From Acidobacteriota bacterium (lineage in GTDB: Bacteria; Acidobacteriota; Terriglobia; Bryobacterales; Bryobacteraceae), in the NCBI GenBank assembly GCA_947470805.1, contig CANIVU010000010.1, positions 1 to 64,000 on the forward strand: 64,000 nt of DNA, read 5' to 3'. Shown piece by piece: positions 54,270-62,855 of this stretch. Numbering within the stretch: position 1 is the first letter of the stretch; every line of letters starts with the position of its first letter. The notes beneath the pieces are model-generated. The model ran no database searches and was not told the origin of the DNA. It saw only the letters and a list, made by a program, of their open reading frames with translations. Made by a program: the position numbers and the translations under genes.

Positions 54270-54715
54270 TTACGGCTTCTTCTCTTTCCAAACCGCAATC
54301 CACGACGCCGTCACCCCGGCCGGCGCCACCGTGCCCGGCGCGGAGCCGCTATGCGGGATCGTGCGAACAATCGTCCCCACAATCGCCGGCACCTGGTCCT
54401 GCCCGTTCGGCCACGCCGGAACGACGAAGCCCAGATAATCGTAGATCCACTCTTCGCCGGCCACGATGCCCTTGCCCTGAAACCGAACCGCATTCGGGTA
54501 GCCGTAGTTGATGCTCCCGTTGCAGGCCAGCCCCCAGCCCGTGTCCCCGATCTTGCCCCGGAACACGCCCGCCGGCGCGTCATCGATCGTTATATCGTTA
54601 TATAACCGCTCCCGAACAGGTACTGATCGTACGGCGTCTTGAGGTCGGGATCGTTGTGGAAACTCCGATACGTCCACACCCCCGTCAGGCTGCCGATTTC
54701 TGGATTCTGACTCAT
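54270..54715 (-). pseudogene. small orphan protein of the oxidase operon, frameshifted by an 8-bp duplication
   Basis: ATG 54715 has a strong GGAGG 6 nt upstream and opens MSQNPEIGSLTGVWTYRSFHNDPDLKTPYDQYLFGSGYITI, then stops. The 8-mer CGTTATAT occurs twice in tandem at 54588-54595 and 54596-54603. Removing one copy restores GSGYITIDDAPAGVFRGKIG and a single 145-residue frame through GLACNGSINYGYP, EEWIYDYLGFVVPAWPNGQDQVPAIVG and WIAVWKEKKP to 54270. The intact form looks like a small all-beta protein (lipocalin-like); similar small proteins accompany bacterial tyrosinase/oxidase genes, as far as I recall. Either a recent mutation, a reversible switch or an assembly error. Confidence 0.75.
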
Positions 54716-54749
54716 ATCTACCCTCCAATTCGATCGCTCTCTAAATCCG

Positions 54750-56852
54750 TCAATGATGGCTAAAGCCTTCCGACGAACACGAGGCCGGAGCCTTCCCCCC
54801 GGGGAAGTTATCCACGCGGACCAGCTTCATCATGCCCCGATCCTCGTGCGCCAGAATGTGACAGTGCATCACGTAGATGCCCTTGAAATCGGCGAATTTA
54901 TGCCGGATTTTCACCGTCCCGCCCGGCGGAATCGCAATCACGTCCTGCCACACCGGCGAAACGGTGTTCACCGGGTTTCCATTCACTTCCAGCACCTGGA
55001 ACGGGTTGATGTGAATGTGGAACGGATGCGCCGGACCGTTGGCATCATTCGTCAGAATCCAGTCCTCCACCGAATTCACCTGCATGCAGTAGGAGATGTT
55101 GCTGGAATCCTCGAACTGCGTGCCGTCGATCATGAACTTCGGCGGCCCGATCGGGTCGCCCGTCTTCGCCGCTCTTACCCCAGGCCCGTGGCTCATCGTG
55201 AAACTCACCGTGCGCGCCGGAAGCGTCGGCTTTGGCAAATTCGTCAGAAACGCCGGCATCGCCGGATAGGCGGCCTGGTCCGCACCCCCGAACATGCGCA
55301 TCGAGACGGGCGTCCCGGCAACGGCCGCGCGGAACAGCAACTGGTTCCCTTGCCCCCCGCCCAGATCGTTCGGCACAAAGACATCGGCATTCAACGCCGT
55401 CACCGGTGCCTGCACCAGGAAGTCCGCCCGGTTGCCGCCCGCCAGTGTCAACGGCATTGGCCCGTTCATCCCCATCGGCTGCTTCACGTAGTTATCCCAC
55501 GAGAACTGCACCCCGTCCATCGCCACCTGCCGGATGGTGAACCCCTTGGCCACCAGCGCGGAAATCCACGTTGTGTCCAACGTTCCCTTGTTCCCGCCGC
55601 CCATTGCGTTCACGAAACGCCACAGCTGGACCTCGCCCGGCGCCATCGGAATCTGCGGCCCCTTCACGCCATTGATGAACTTCTGATTGTTGCCGCTATT
55701 CGAGTTGTCGCCGACAGGGCCGCCGCCCTTGGTCACCATCAGGTTCTGCTTCACGCTGAACTGTTGGAACACCAGAACCCGCTCCACAAACTTCTGGCCC
55801 TGCGGCAGTTGCCGGCTGAAGAACGCGCGAATCTTGTCGTCGTAGTCGCCCTCCACCACCAGCGCCCCGGCCAGCCCGTTGAAAATATGCAGCGATGTCG
55901 AACCGTGCTTGTGCGCGTGGTACCACTGCGTCCCTGGTGCCTGTCCGGCCTGCGGCGGCCCGCCCGGCAGCGGCGCGCGCGGCAGCGTCAGCGTGTTCGG
56001 GAACGCGCCCACCACGTACTGCGGCCACCCATACTGCACAATGCCGGTCGGCTTCGCCGGCGCCGCGCCGTGATCCATCCCCGCGTGGACCCCCGTGCGC
56101 AGAATCAGGTCGCGGTTCTTCGTCCAGAATTCGGTCCCCGCCTTCGCCACCAGTCCCCCCGGCTGTGCCGACGCAAGCTGGTTTGCCGTGCAACCCATCT
56201 GCGCAATCTGATACTCCGGTGGTAGCTCCGCCCAGCTCCCCGGCGGATTCGGCTTATCGAAGATCTTCTTGAACATCCCCTGCCACTGATCCTGCTTGGT
56301 GGTCTTATCGGGAATCACTTCAATCAACACGTTATCGCCCAGCCCGGACGGGCTGGTGTGCGTGCCGTGGAAATGCAGGTTCCCGGAGTTCGACCCGTGG
56401 AAACAGTTGGGAAACGTGTCGGTGAAAGGATACCCCGGCCCGCTGGTGTCGCACTTCCCCGGCGCCGTCTCCGGGAACTGCTCGTTATCCAACCGGTTCA
56501 GGAACATCAGGTTCATCCGTCCGCCGGCTCGGACACGGAGCGTTGGCCCCGGCCCGTACACGCTGGTGTTCACGACGCCCTTCGCCGCCGGATCGTACAG
56601 ATCCCAGCCCTGGAAGTAGCGCCGGACCTGCCCGTCCGATGGGCCGCCGGAAAGTTCGATGACGCCGTTCAGCGTCGGCTGGCCGCCCGGCTTCAGCACC
56701 TTTGTAAGTAGTTCCCCAATGACCGGCACCGTCGGCAACTGCGCGAAGGCTTCGGTCGGCAACAGGTACCCGGCGGCAATCGTGGAGGCCGCCAGGCGGG
56801 CACGGCGCAGGAACTGGCGCCGCGAGGCGCTCTGGGATTTGGAGGTGTTCAT
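54750..56852 (-). CDS. multicopper oxidase (laccase/bilirubin-oxidase-like), Tat-exported
   Basis: 700 residues; SRRQFLRRARLAASTIAAGY is a Tat signal. All four copper motifs are present: GNLHFHGTH, TQWYHAHKHGSTSLH, HPFHIHINPF and HCHILAHEDRGMM, the last with Cys and axial Met for the type 1 site. It is larger than CotA-type laccases because of loops around residues 150-260. It oxidises phenols, aromatic amines or metal ions with reduction of O2 to water, in the periplasm. GGAAG lies 6 nt before the ATG; it follows the cupredoxin-like gene by 10 nt. Confidence 0.95.
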   Translation of the reverse strand: MNTSKSQSASRRQFLRRARLAASTIAAGYLLPTEAFAQLPTVPVIGELLTKVLKPGGQPTLNGVIELSGGPSDGQVRRYFQGWDLYDPAAKGVVNTSVYGPGPTLRVRAGGRMNLMFLNRLDNEQFPETAPGKCDTSGPGYPFTDTFPNCFHGSNSGNLHFHGTHTSPSGLGDNVLIEVIPDKTTKQDQWQGMFKKIFDKPNPPGSWAELPPEYQIAQMGCTANQLASAQPGGLVAKAGTEFWTKNRDLILRTGVHAGMDHGAAPAKPTGIVQYGWPQYVVGAFPNTLTLPRAPLPGGPPQAGQAPGTQWYHAHKHGSTSLHIFNGLAGALVVEGDYDDKIRAFFSRQLPQGQKFVERVLVFQQFSVKQNLMVTKGGGPVGDNSNSGNNQKFINGVKGPQIPMAPGEVQLWRFVNAMGGGNKGTLDTTWISALVAKGFTIRQVAMDGVQFSWDNYVKQPMGMNGPMPLTLAGGNRADFLVQAPVTALNADVFVPNDLGGGQGNQLLFRAAVAGTPVSMRMFGGADQAAYPAMPAFLTNLPKPTLPARTVSFTMSHGPGVRAAKTGDPIGPPKFMIDGTQFEDSSNISYCMQVNSVEDWILTNDANGPAHPFHIHINPFQVLEVNGNPVNTVSPVWQDVIAIPPGGTVKIRHKFADFKGIYVMHCHILAHEDRGMMKLVRVDNFPGGKAPASCSSEGFSHH

Positions 56853-56862
56853 GTCCGGCTTC

Positions 56863-57438
56863 CTAGTTGATCGTGATCTGAAAGGTATCGGTCAGGACGT
56901 TGCTCAGCGCGTCCTGGATCGTCACGCGCAGCAGATACGTGCCTGGAAGCGTGGTGGAGCCCGTCACCTGCGGGCCGTTGTCGCCACCATCGGTCACCTG
57001 CACGCCCGCCGGCAGTTCGCTGTATGCCACCTGAAACGTGTAGTTAGGCTTGCCGCCGGTAATCAGCGCCGTCGGCGGCAGGACGTTGCCGTTCCGGGTA
57101 ATGCTGATCTGCTCATTCGGCACAAAGAAATCGTTCACGATCTCCAGAATTCCTGTCGCTGCGGGCTGCAGGCTGCATGTGTACTTCACTTGGAACACCT
57201 CGCCTTGCTTGAGCGTCGGGGCTGAGCCTCCGGGAGCCTGTGTGTTGGACGTCGTTCCCGGGGCAATCGGCCCAGGGAGTTGAAACGCGTCGGCAGGTGT
57301 CACAGGGACAGGGAAATGGGGCTTAGTGTCCTTATTCGTCCAGAAGACCAGTTGGCTCAGCGTCACCCCGACAGTCGGGAATACCGCGACGCCGGAAGGA
57401 CCTGCCTGAATCACAACGTTAGGTGGCTGAATCTGCAT
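56863..57438 (-). CDS. cupredoxin-like / beta-sandwich protein, first gene of the oxidase operon
   Basis: 191 residues from ATG 57438 (GAGG 6 nt upstream; ATG 57444 is too close). Two beta domains: VVIQAGPSGVAVFPTVGVTLSQLVFWTNKDTKPHFPVP resembles a cupredoxin half, and LPAGVQVTDGGDNGPQVTGSTTLPGTYLLRVTIQD an Ig/cadherin-like half. A His (KPHFPV) and one Cys (KYTCSLQP) could be copper ligands, but a full type 1 set is not evident. There is no signal peptide. It may donate electrons or copper to the multicopper oxidase, or act as a substrate or carrier. Confidence 0.6.
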   Translation of the reverse strand: MQIQPPNVVIQAGPSGVAVFPTVGVTLSQLVFWTNKDTKPHFPVPVTPADAFQLPGPIAPGTTSNTQAPGGSAPTLKQGEVFQVKYTCSLQPAATGILEIVNDFFVPNEQISITRNGNVLPPTALITGGKPNYTFQVAYSELPAGVQVTDGGDNGPQVTGSTTLPGTYLLRVTIQDALSNVLTDTFQITIN

Positions 57439-57536
57439 GCACATCCTCAGAAGGAAATTTATAAATCAGAACCGTAATTCGACGATATAAACAATTTTTC
57501 GTGGCTATAAAATCAGCCCGAAAAGTCCACTGCGAA

Positions 57537-57565
57537 AGTATACGAGTGAACAACTTTGGCGTCAA
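57537..57565 (-). promoter_or_regulatory. sigma-70 promoter of the oxidase operon
   Basis: On the minus strand TTGACG (57560-57565), 17-nt spacer, TATACT (57537-57542): close to consensus. Transcription would start near 57530, giving an AT-rich leader of ~92 nt before ATG 57438. The -35 box lies in the last codons of the CPVC membrane-protein gene. Confidence 0.7.
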
Positions 57566-57957
57566 TGAAATTCCGCGGCGCACCCTGGCGAACTCTGTCC
57601 CCGTCGCCGCCACGCCAGCCCCGTGGCAACCAGCAAAACAACCGCCACGCCCGGCCACAAAACCGCAGGGGACCACCGCGCCGCCGCCAGTAGCAACGCA
57701 CCCGGAAAAGCCCCGGCAATGCTCGAAAAAGACAGCTTGCCTCCGCGAAGCGCCACGGCGAACAGCAGCACGCTGGCCCCGAGCAGAGCGAAAGCCACTA
57801 CCCGAAGCAGTAGCCCATCCACGGGTAGCGCCACGCCCGCCGCCGCCAGCAGCGCACCCGCGCAGACGGGACACTTCGGAAGAAGTAAAAAACTGGACGC
57901 CGTAAGAATCCCGGCAGGAAAATGGCGATTGATTTGGCCCATGTTTCGACAGATCAT
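57562..57957 (-). CDS. small membrane protein with CPVC motif (MerC/MerT-like topology)
   Basis: 131 residues from ATG 57957 (GGAG 4 nt upstream). Four hydrophobic segments; the first, AGILTASSFLLLPKCPVCAGALLAAAGV, carries KCPVC in or at the membrane, as in MerC-type metal importers. The others are LRVVAFALLGASVLLFAVAL, AGAFPGALLLAAARW and WPGVAVVLLVATGLAWRRR. A Cu or Hg thiolate transport role is plausible beside a copper-oxidase operon, but this is inference. The N-terminal MGQINRHF could be an alternative start (57942). Confidence 0.65.
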   Translation of the reverse strand: MICRNMGQINRHFPAGILTASSFLLLPKCPVCAGALLAAAGVALPVDGLLLRVVAFALLGASVLLFAVALRGGKLSFSSIAGAFPGALLLAAARWSPAVLWPGVAVVLLVATGLAWRRRGQSSPGCAAEFH

Positions 57958-58049
57958 AACACTCCTGCTTCCGCCTCTCGCATGAAAAGTATGTGTCAAT
58001 GTTCGGGTAACCCGTGTCCCTGTGCTAGCTTTATGAAGCCGCCACCGGC

Positions 58050-61000
58050 ATGCTCCCAATACGTATGGGCCTTCCGATGCTCCGAAATATCGCGCTGCTC
58101 ACCATCGCCTGCGTGCTGCCCCTGACGGGCGCTGGACCCGAGGGCGCACTGCAGGGAACCGTTCGCGACGCGAGCGGCGGCGTAATCACCGGGGCAACCG
58201 TATCCGCAAACCGGGCTGACACCGGCTGGTCCTGGCGCGCGACGACCGATGCCGCCGGGCAATACCGCATTCCCGCCATGCAGCCCGGCCAATACGCCGT
58301 CCGCATCGAGGCCGACGGCTTCCGCGCCCTGGAGGCCCCGCGCGCAACTATTCAGCTCGATCAAATCACCCGCCTCGACGCTGTGCTCGAAGTCGGCCGG
58401 CAAATCGAGGTCGTCAACGTCGAAGCGCCCCTACCCGGGCCCGATAACAACTCCGCCACCCGTAAGTGGACCGTGCCGCCCCAGCCCATCGCCGCCATTC
58501 CGCTCAACGGACGCCAGTTTCTGGACCTCGCCATGCTCGTGCCCGGCAGCGTCCCCGCGGCCGCCGGCACACAGGGCGCCGGCTTCAGTGTCAACGGAAT
58601 GCGCTCGCAATCGAACGTCTACCTGCTCGATGGCATGAGCAATGCCGACACGCAAACCAACCAGCCGCTGAACCTCTTCCGCATCACCGACGCTGTGCAG
58701 GAGTTCTCCGTCCAAACCAGCGCCGTCCACCCGGAACACGGCCGCGGCACCGGCGCGCAAGTCAACGTGCTCACCCGCAGCGGCAGCAATCAGTTCCACG
58801 CCAGCCTCTTCGAGTACTTCCGCAATACCGTCCTCAACGCCTCCGATTTCTTCACCAATAAGCTCGGCGGCATCAAAAGCCCCATAAACCGCAACCAGTT
58901 CGGCGCCACGCTCGGTGGCCCGTTGCACCGCAACCGGACATACTTCTTCAGCTCCTGGGAAGGCTTCCGCCAAAGCGCGCCCACCGTCACCGCCACTCTC
59001 ACCCCCACCCTCGCCCAGCGCGCCACGGTAACCGATTCCATCTCCCGCAAACTCCTCGCCTTCTATCCCCTCCCCAACGTCGAAGGCGGCCAGCTCTACA
59101 CCGCCAACGTCCCCAACGCCGATAACGACAACACCGCCCTCATCCGCATCGACCACACTCTCTCCACCCGCGACCACCTCACCGGACGCTGGACCCAGTT
59201 CTGGGGCGTGGGCTCCACACCCGGCGCCACCCCGCTCTCCGGCGGCAACGAAGGGCCCTCCTCGCAGGTCGCCGCCATGCTCCACGAACGCCACGACTTC
59301 TCCCCCACAACCACCGGCGACCTCCGCCTCGGCTTCTCCCGCTACGCCGTCTCGCGCCTGCCGCAGGACGCCACCTTCGACGCCCGCTCTCTCTTCACCG
59401 CCGCCAATGGCGCGCCCCTGCCCGGCGTGCCCGCCACGAGCGGACTGCCCTCCATCTCCATCGCCGGCGGTTTCCCCGCGCTCGGCGCCGGTATGAACTT
59501 CCCCCAAGGCCGCACTGCCAACACGTTCGAGCTCATCGGTTCCATTCGACAAACCGCGCCCTTCGGAGCCAATCGCCACACCTGGTCCTGGGGCTTCCAC
59601 CTCCGTCGCGAAGATCAGTACCGCTACCTCGACCGCGCCCGCCGCGCCGTCATCAACTTCGCCAACTTTGCCGACTTCGCCCGCGGCCTCGTCAACAGCG
59701 CCACTATCCGTACCGGCAGCACCTACTCCGCCTGGACCCGCCTGCCAGCAAGCTTCTGGTGGCAGGATACCTACCGCCCCCTGTCCAATCTCAGCATCAC
59801 CTTCGGCGCCCGCTACGAGTCGTTCGGTGCCTTAACGGAGCGCACCAAGCGCGCCGCCAACTACATCCCCGGCGTCGGCTTGATCACCGCCGGCACCAAC
59901 CAACTCATCGATATCGACCCGCGCGCCACCGGCCCCGCCGCGCTCCTCCAACGCACCAGCCCTGTGTCCCTCCCCCAAGCCGGCATGTACGCCGATCGCA
60001 ACAACCTCGCGCCCATGCTCGGCCTCGTCTGGACGCCGGGTGCGAACGGGCTGTGGGTCATTCGCGCCGGCGCGCGCCTGGCATACGATGACCTGTTCAA
60101 TAACATCCCGCTCAGCATGGGGCTCGCCCCGCCTGCCAGTCTCCAAACCACCCAATCCGCCAACGTCACCCAACCCGGACGTTTCGCATGGCCCCTTGCC
60201 TTTGACCAGAACGTCCCCCTGATTGCGAACTTCGGGCGCCAGGGCCCCGGCACTCCCGTCAGCGGAATCATCGCCCTCCAGGGCGTCGATCCGAATCTCC
60301 GCACGGCGCGCGCCCTGCTGCATCACTTCGGCCTGCAACGGCAGTTCGGCCGCATCATCGCCGAAATGGATTATCACGGCAGCCAGGGCCGCCAACTCGG
60401 CATCTTCACCGATGCCAACCAGCCCACCGTCATCGTTCGCGATCCAGCCCGGCGCGGTCCCGTCGCCCCCAACGGGCAGCTGTTTCCCGATCCCCGCTTC
60501 GGCCAGATCCAAATCGCCAAGTCGATAGCCAACTCCAGCTACCACGCCCTCACCCTCAGCATGCGCCGCCAATCCGTTTCCGGCGCCTACCTGCAGGCCT
60601 GGTACTCCCTCGGCAAGTCCATCGATACCAACTCCTCCTACTACGGCTCCGGCAATCAGCCCGGTGAGCCCGGCGCGCCCATCGACAATCGCAACCTCCG
60701 GCTCGAACGCGGCCTCTCGGCCTTCGACGCCCGTCACCGCTTCGTCGCCGCCGCCGTCCTGCCCCTGAAAGTCTTGACCCTTTCCAGCGTCGTAACCCTG
60801 CAGTCCGGCACCCCGTTCACCGTCGTCCACGGCGGGCCCGATACCAGCGGCTTCAATCAGTCCACGCAAGGCAGCAGTCCCAACGCCCAGAACCGGCCCA
60901 ACCTAATCGGAGCAGGCCCCGTCCGTCGTGACAATCGCAACCCCGATTCGGCCTTTGACGTCGCCCGCCTCGCCCCCGCGACAGCGGGCCAGCCCGGCAC

Positions 61001-61280
61001 CGCCGGTCGCAACATCCTCACCGGCCCCGGCCTGAACAACATCAATCTGGCGGCCATCCGGCGCATACGCCTCCGCCCCGAAGGAATGTACCTCGAACTC
61101 CGCGGCGAGTTCATGAACCTGCTCAACCACACCAACTTCGCCCAACCCGTCGCCGACCTCAACAATGCCAGCTTCGGCCGCGTCCTCCAGACCGTCGGAT
61201 CCACCACCGCCAACTCCAGCACCGGCGGCTCCACCGGTGGCTCCCGCCTCGTCCAACTCGGCGTCCGGCTCTCTTTTTGA
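58050..61280 (+). CDS. Oar-like TonB-dependent outer-membrane receptor
   Basis: 1076 residues. A signal peptide (LRNIALLTIACVLPLTGAG) is followed by a CarboxypepD_reg domain (LQGTVRDASGGVITGATVSANRADTGWSWRATTDAAGQYRIPAMQPGQYAV). The plug comes next (IPLNGRQFLDLAMLVPGS, GFSVNGMRSQSNVYLLDGMSN, GTGAQVNVLTRSGSNQFHASLFEYFRN), then a large beta-barrel ending in RLVQLGVRLSF with a C-terminal Phe. Starts at 58050, 58065 and 58077 are all possible. Divergent from the CPVC protein and adjacent to the oxidase operon, it may import a chelated metal or a phenolic ligand. Confidence 0.92.
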   Translation: MLPIRMGLPMLRNIALLTIACVLPLTGAGPEGALQGTVRDASGGVITGATVSANRADTGWSWRATTDAAGQYRIPAMQPGQYAVRIEADGFRALEAPRATIQLDQITRLDAVLEVGRQIEVVNVEAPLPGPDNNSATRKWTVPPQPIAAIPLNGRQFLDLAMLVPGSVPAAAGTQGAGFSVNGMRSQSNVYLLDGMSNADTQTNQPLNLFRITDAVQEFSVQTSAVHPEHGRGTGAQVNVLTRSGSNQFHASLFEYFRNTVLNASDFFTNKLGGIKSPINRNQFGATLGGPLHRNRTYFFSSWEGFRQSAPTVTATLTPTLAQRATVTDSISRKLLAFYPLPNVEGGQLYTANVPNADNDNTALIRIDHTLSTRDHLTGRWTQFWGVGSTPGATPLSGGNEGPSSQVAAMLHERHDFSPTTTGDLRLGFSRYAVSRLPQDATFDARSLFTAANGAPLPGVPATSGLPSISIAGGFPALGAGMNFPQGRTANTFELIGSIRQTAPFGANRHTWSWGFHLRREDQYRYLDRARRAVINFANFADFARGLVNSATIRTGSTYSAWTRLPASFWWQDTYRPLSNLSITFGARYESFGALTERTKRAANYIPGVGLITAGTNQLIDIDPRATGPAALLQRTSPVSLPQAGMYADRNNLAPMLGLVWTPGANGLWVIRAGARLAYDDLFNNIPLSMGLAPPASLQTTQSANVTQPGRFAWPLAFDQNVPLIANFGRQGPGTPVSGIIALQGVDPNLRTARALLHHFGLQRQFGRIIAEMDYHGSQGRQLGIFTDANQPTVIVRDPARRGPVAPNGQLFPDPRFGQIQIAKSIANSSYHALTLSMRRQSVSGAYLQAWYSLGKSIDTNSSYYGSGNQPGEPGAPIDNRNLRLERGLSAFDARHRFVAAAVLPLKVLTLSSVVTLQSGTPFTVVHGGPDTSGFNQSTQGSSPNAQNRPNLIGAGPVRRDNRNPDSAFDVARLAPATAGQPGTAGRNILTGPGLNNINLAAIRRIRLRPEGMYLELRGEFMNLLNHTNFAQPVADLNNASFGRVLQTVGSTTANSSTGGSTGGSRLVQLGVRLSF

Positions 61281-61408
61281 CGGATGGCAGGTCAATGTGA
61301 TACCCTGGAAATGGACTTTGTGTTTCTTCACGTCGAGCGCCACCCCGCCCAAGCAAAGCCGCAAAAAGCTGTATAGGTGGATATAACCCAAAAGTTGTTG
61401 AAAACAAA

Positions 61409-61433
61409 GGGCCGGACCCTGGATCCGGAACCC
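61409..61433 (-). terminator. terminator downstream of the thioredoxin-like gene
   Basis: Read on the minus strand, GGG-TT-CCGGA pairs with TCCGG-CCC around a 7-nt loop with a 2-nt bulge, then TTTGTTTT. The surrounding 61281-61503 gap is otherwise AT-rich with scattered 'ATAACCC' words and no gene. Confidence 0.55.
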
Positions 61434-61503
61434 AAAAAACCAATCATAAAACCACCAAAAACCCAAGTTATACCCACGAATAACCCGACATAACCCAAGG
61501 TGT

Positions 61504-62379
61504 CTATTTAGCCACCCCTGCCACCGCCAACCGCAGCTCTTCCGCCATCATCGCCCCCGGATGATACATCCGCACAATCCCCTTCCCATCCACCAAAACC
61601 AGCGTGGGCGTTGAACTCACCCCATACACCCGAAAGTTCTCCTCACTCACCGGAATCGGCACCCCGTTCAGCCACGGATAGTGCTCCTTCTGAACGGCCG
61701 CAATGTACCGGGTCTCCACGTCCGTCGGAGCCTCCTCTCCACCGGCGACATACCCATACCGCTGCGTCGGCGCCACCACCTGGAGCGACGGAAACTCCTT
61801 CCGGATCGCCTCAATAATCGGCCCTTGGGCTTTACAGTCGACGCACCAGTGCGCCCACAAAAACAGCAGCACCGGCTTCCCGTTCGCTTCCAGTGATCCG
61901 TTCTCCAACCGAGGCGCCTTCTGCCCCACCAGCGAAAGTAGGTGCAGGTTCTTCTGAATTCGCATCCGCATGGAGCTTTCCTTCCACCGGGCCAACTCGT
62001 CTTTGAGGAACGAAACCCCCTCGCTCCGCCGCCCGCTCCCGGCCAGCGCCTGCCCCTGCACTTCGATCGAGGCGCTCAACGCCAACGGCAAATTCGGCTC
62101 CGCGTCAATCGTCCGGGACTTCAGCATGTCCAACGCCATCCGCCGCGTTTCCGCGGCATAAGTCAGCGCCTGCTCCCACTTCCGATTCGCCTGCGCCCCC
62201 CGCCCCAGCCACGAGTGAGCGAGGATCAATTCAGCAGTCCAAGGCCCAAATTCCCGAGCCTGTTGCAACCGCGCCTGAGCCGCCGCAAAGTCCCCGGCCT
62301 GCGCCGCCTTCCGAACATCCTGAACCACCTGCGCCGCCATCACCCCGGCAGCCAAAACGATCAACGCAAGGAGCCTCAT
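61504..62379 (-). CDS. TlpA/ResA-like thioredoxin-fold protein
   Basis: 291 residues from ATG 62379 (MRLLALIVLAAGVMAAQ, signal peptide). The N-terminal ~150 residues are helical, TPR-like (AAQAGDFAAAQARLQQAREFG, WEQALTYAAETRRMAL). A thioredoxin domain follows: KPVLLFLWAHWCVDCKAQGPII with a CVDC redox pair, then NFRVYGVSSTPTLVLVDGKG with the cis-Pro. It probably reduces extracytoplasmic disulfides. Alternative upstream starts would destroy the signal peptide. Confidence 0.87.
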   Translation of the reverse strand: MRLLALIVLAAGVMAAQVVQDVRKAAQAGDFAAAQARLQQAREFGPWTAELILAHSWLGRGAQANRKWEQALTYAAETRRMALDMLKSRTIDAEPNLPLALSASIEVQGQALAGSGRRSEGVSFLKDELARWKESSMRMRIQKNLHLLSLVGQKAPRLENGSLEANGKPVLLFLWAHWCVDCKAQGPIIEAIRKEFPSLQVVAPTQRYGYVAGGEEAPTDVETRYIAAVQKEHYPWLNGVPIPVSEENFRVYGVSSTPTLVLVDGKGIVRMYHPGAMMAEELRLAVAGVAK

Positions 62380-62479
62380 CGCTATAGAGTAACCCACCCC
62401 AAAGCAGCCCCCGCCGCCTCCCACGTTCGGCCCATAACCCAATCACAGCCGTGTGCCCCAAGATGCGAGACTACCCGCC

Positions 62480-62850
62480 GAAGGAAAATGCGATGCCCCA
62501 CTAGGCCCGTACCCCGCCGCTGCATCCACCGCCGCTCGACCCGCCCTCAGGTACGCAGCCACGAAGCGCAACTCGACCCACCCCCGGCGCCCATCCAGCC
62601 CGTACCCCGGCGCGGAATCCACCACCGATCGGCCGCACTTCGGTCCGCAGCCAAAGCGCAACTCCGCCCGCCCCCGGCGCCCAACCGACCCGCACCCAAC
62701 CGCGGTATCCACGACCGCTCGGCCCGCCCTCCGCTCCGCAGCCAAGGCGCGCAACTCGACCCACCCCCGCCGCGGCATCCACCAACGCTCGGCCCGTACC
62801 CTGAATCACAGCCAAGCAGCGCAACTACCCGCCGGCGCACCACGCCCCAA
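62480..62850. repeat. degenerate tandem repeat block, ~70-90-nt units
   Basis: At least four diverged copies of a unit containing GCGCAACTCGACCCACCCCC … ATCCACCACCGATCGGCC … CCGCAGCCAAAG can be followed from about 62490 to 62830. The copies vary in length (about 71-92 nt). They fill most of the 476-nt gap between the thioredoxin-like and isomerase-like genes. Frames through them on either strand give low-complexity Arg/Pro/Gly proteins and are not credible genes. Confidence 0.65.
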
Positions 62851-62855
62851 AACCC

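Noticed and set aside
48560-57957. Oxidase operon as a mobile island
   Set aside because: No integrase, transposase, direct repeats or tRNA border it, and base composition matches the neighbours; only parDE nearby hints at mobility.
58001-58014. Short palindrome CGGGT-A-ACCCG between the CPVC gene and the TonB receptor
   Set aside because: Only 5-bp arms; expected by chance in GC-rich DNA, although the divergent position is suggestive.
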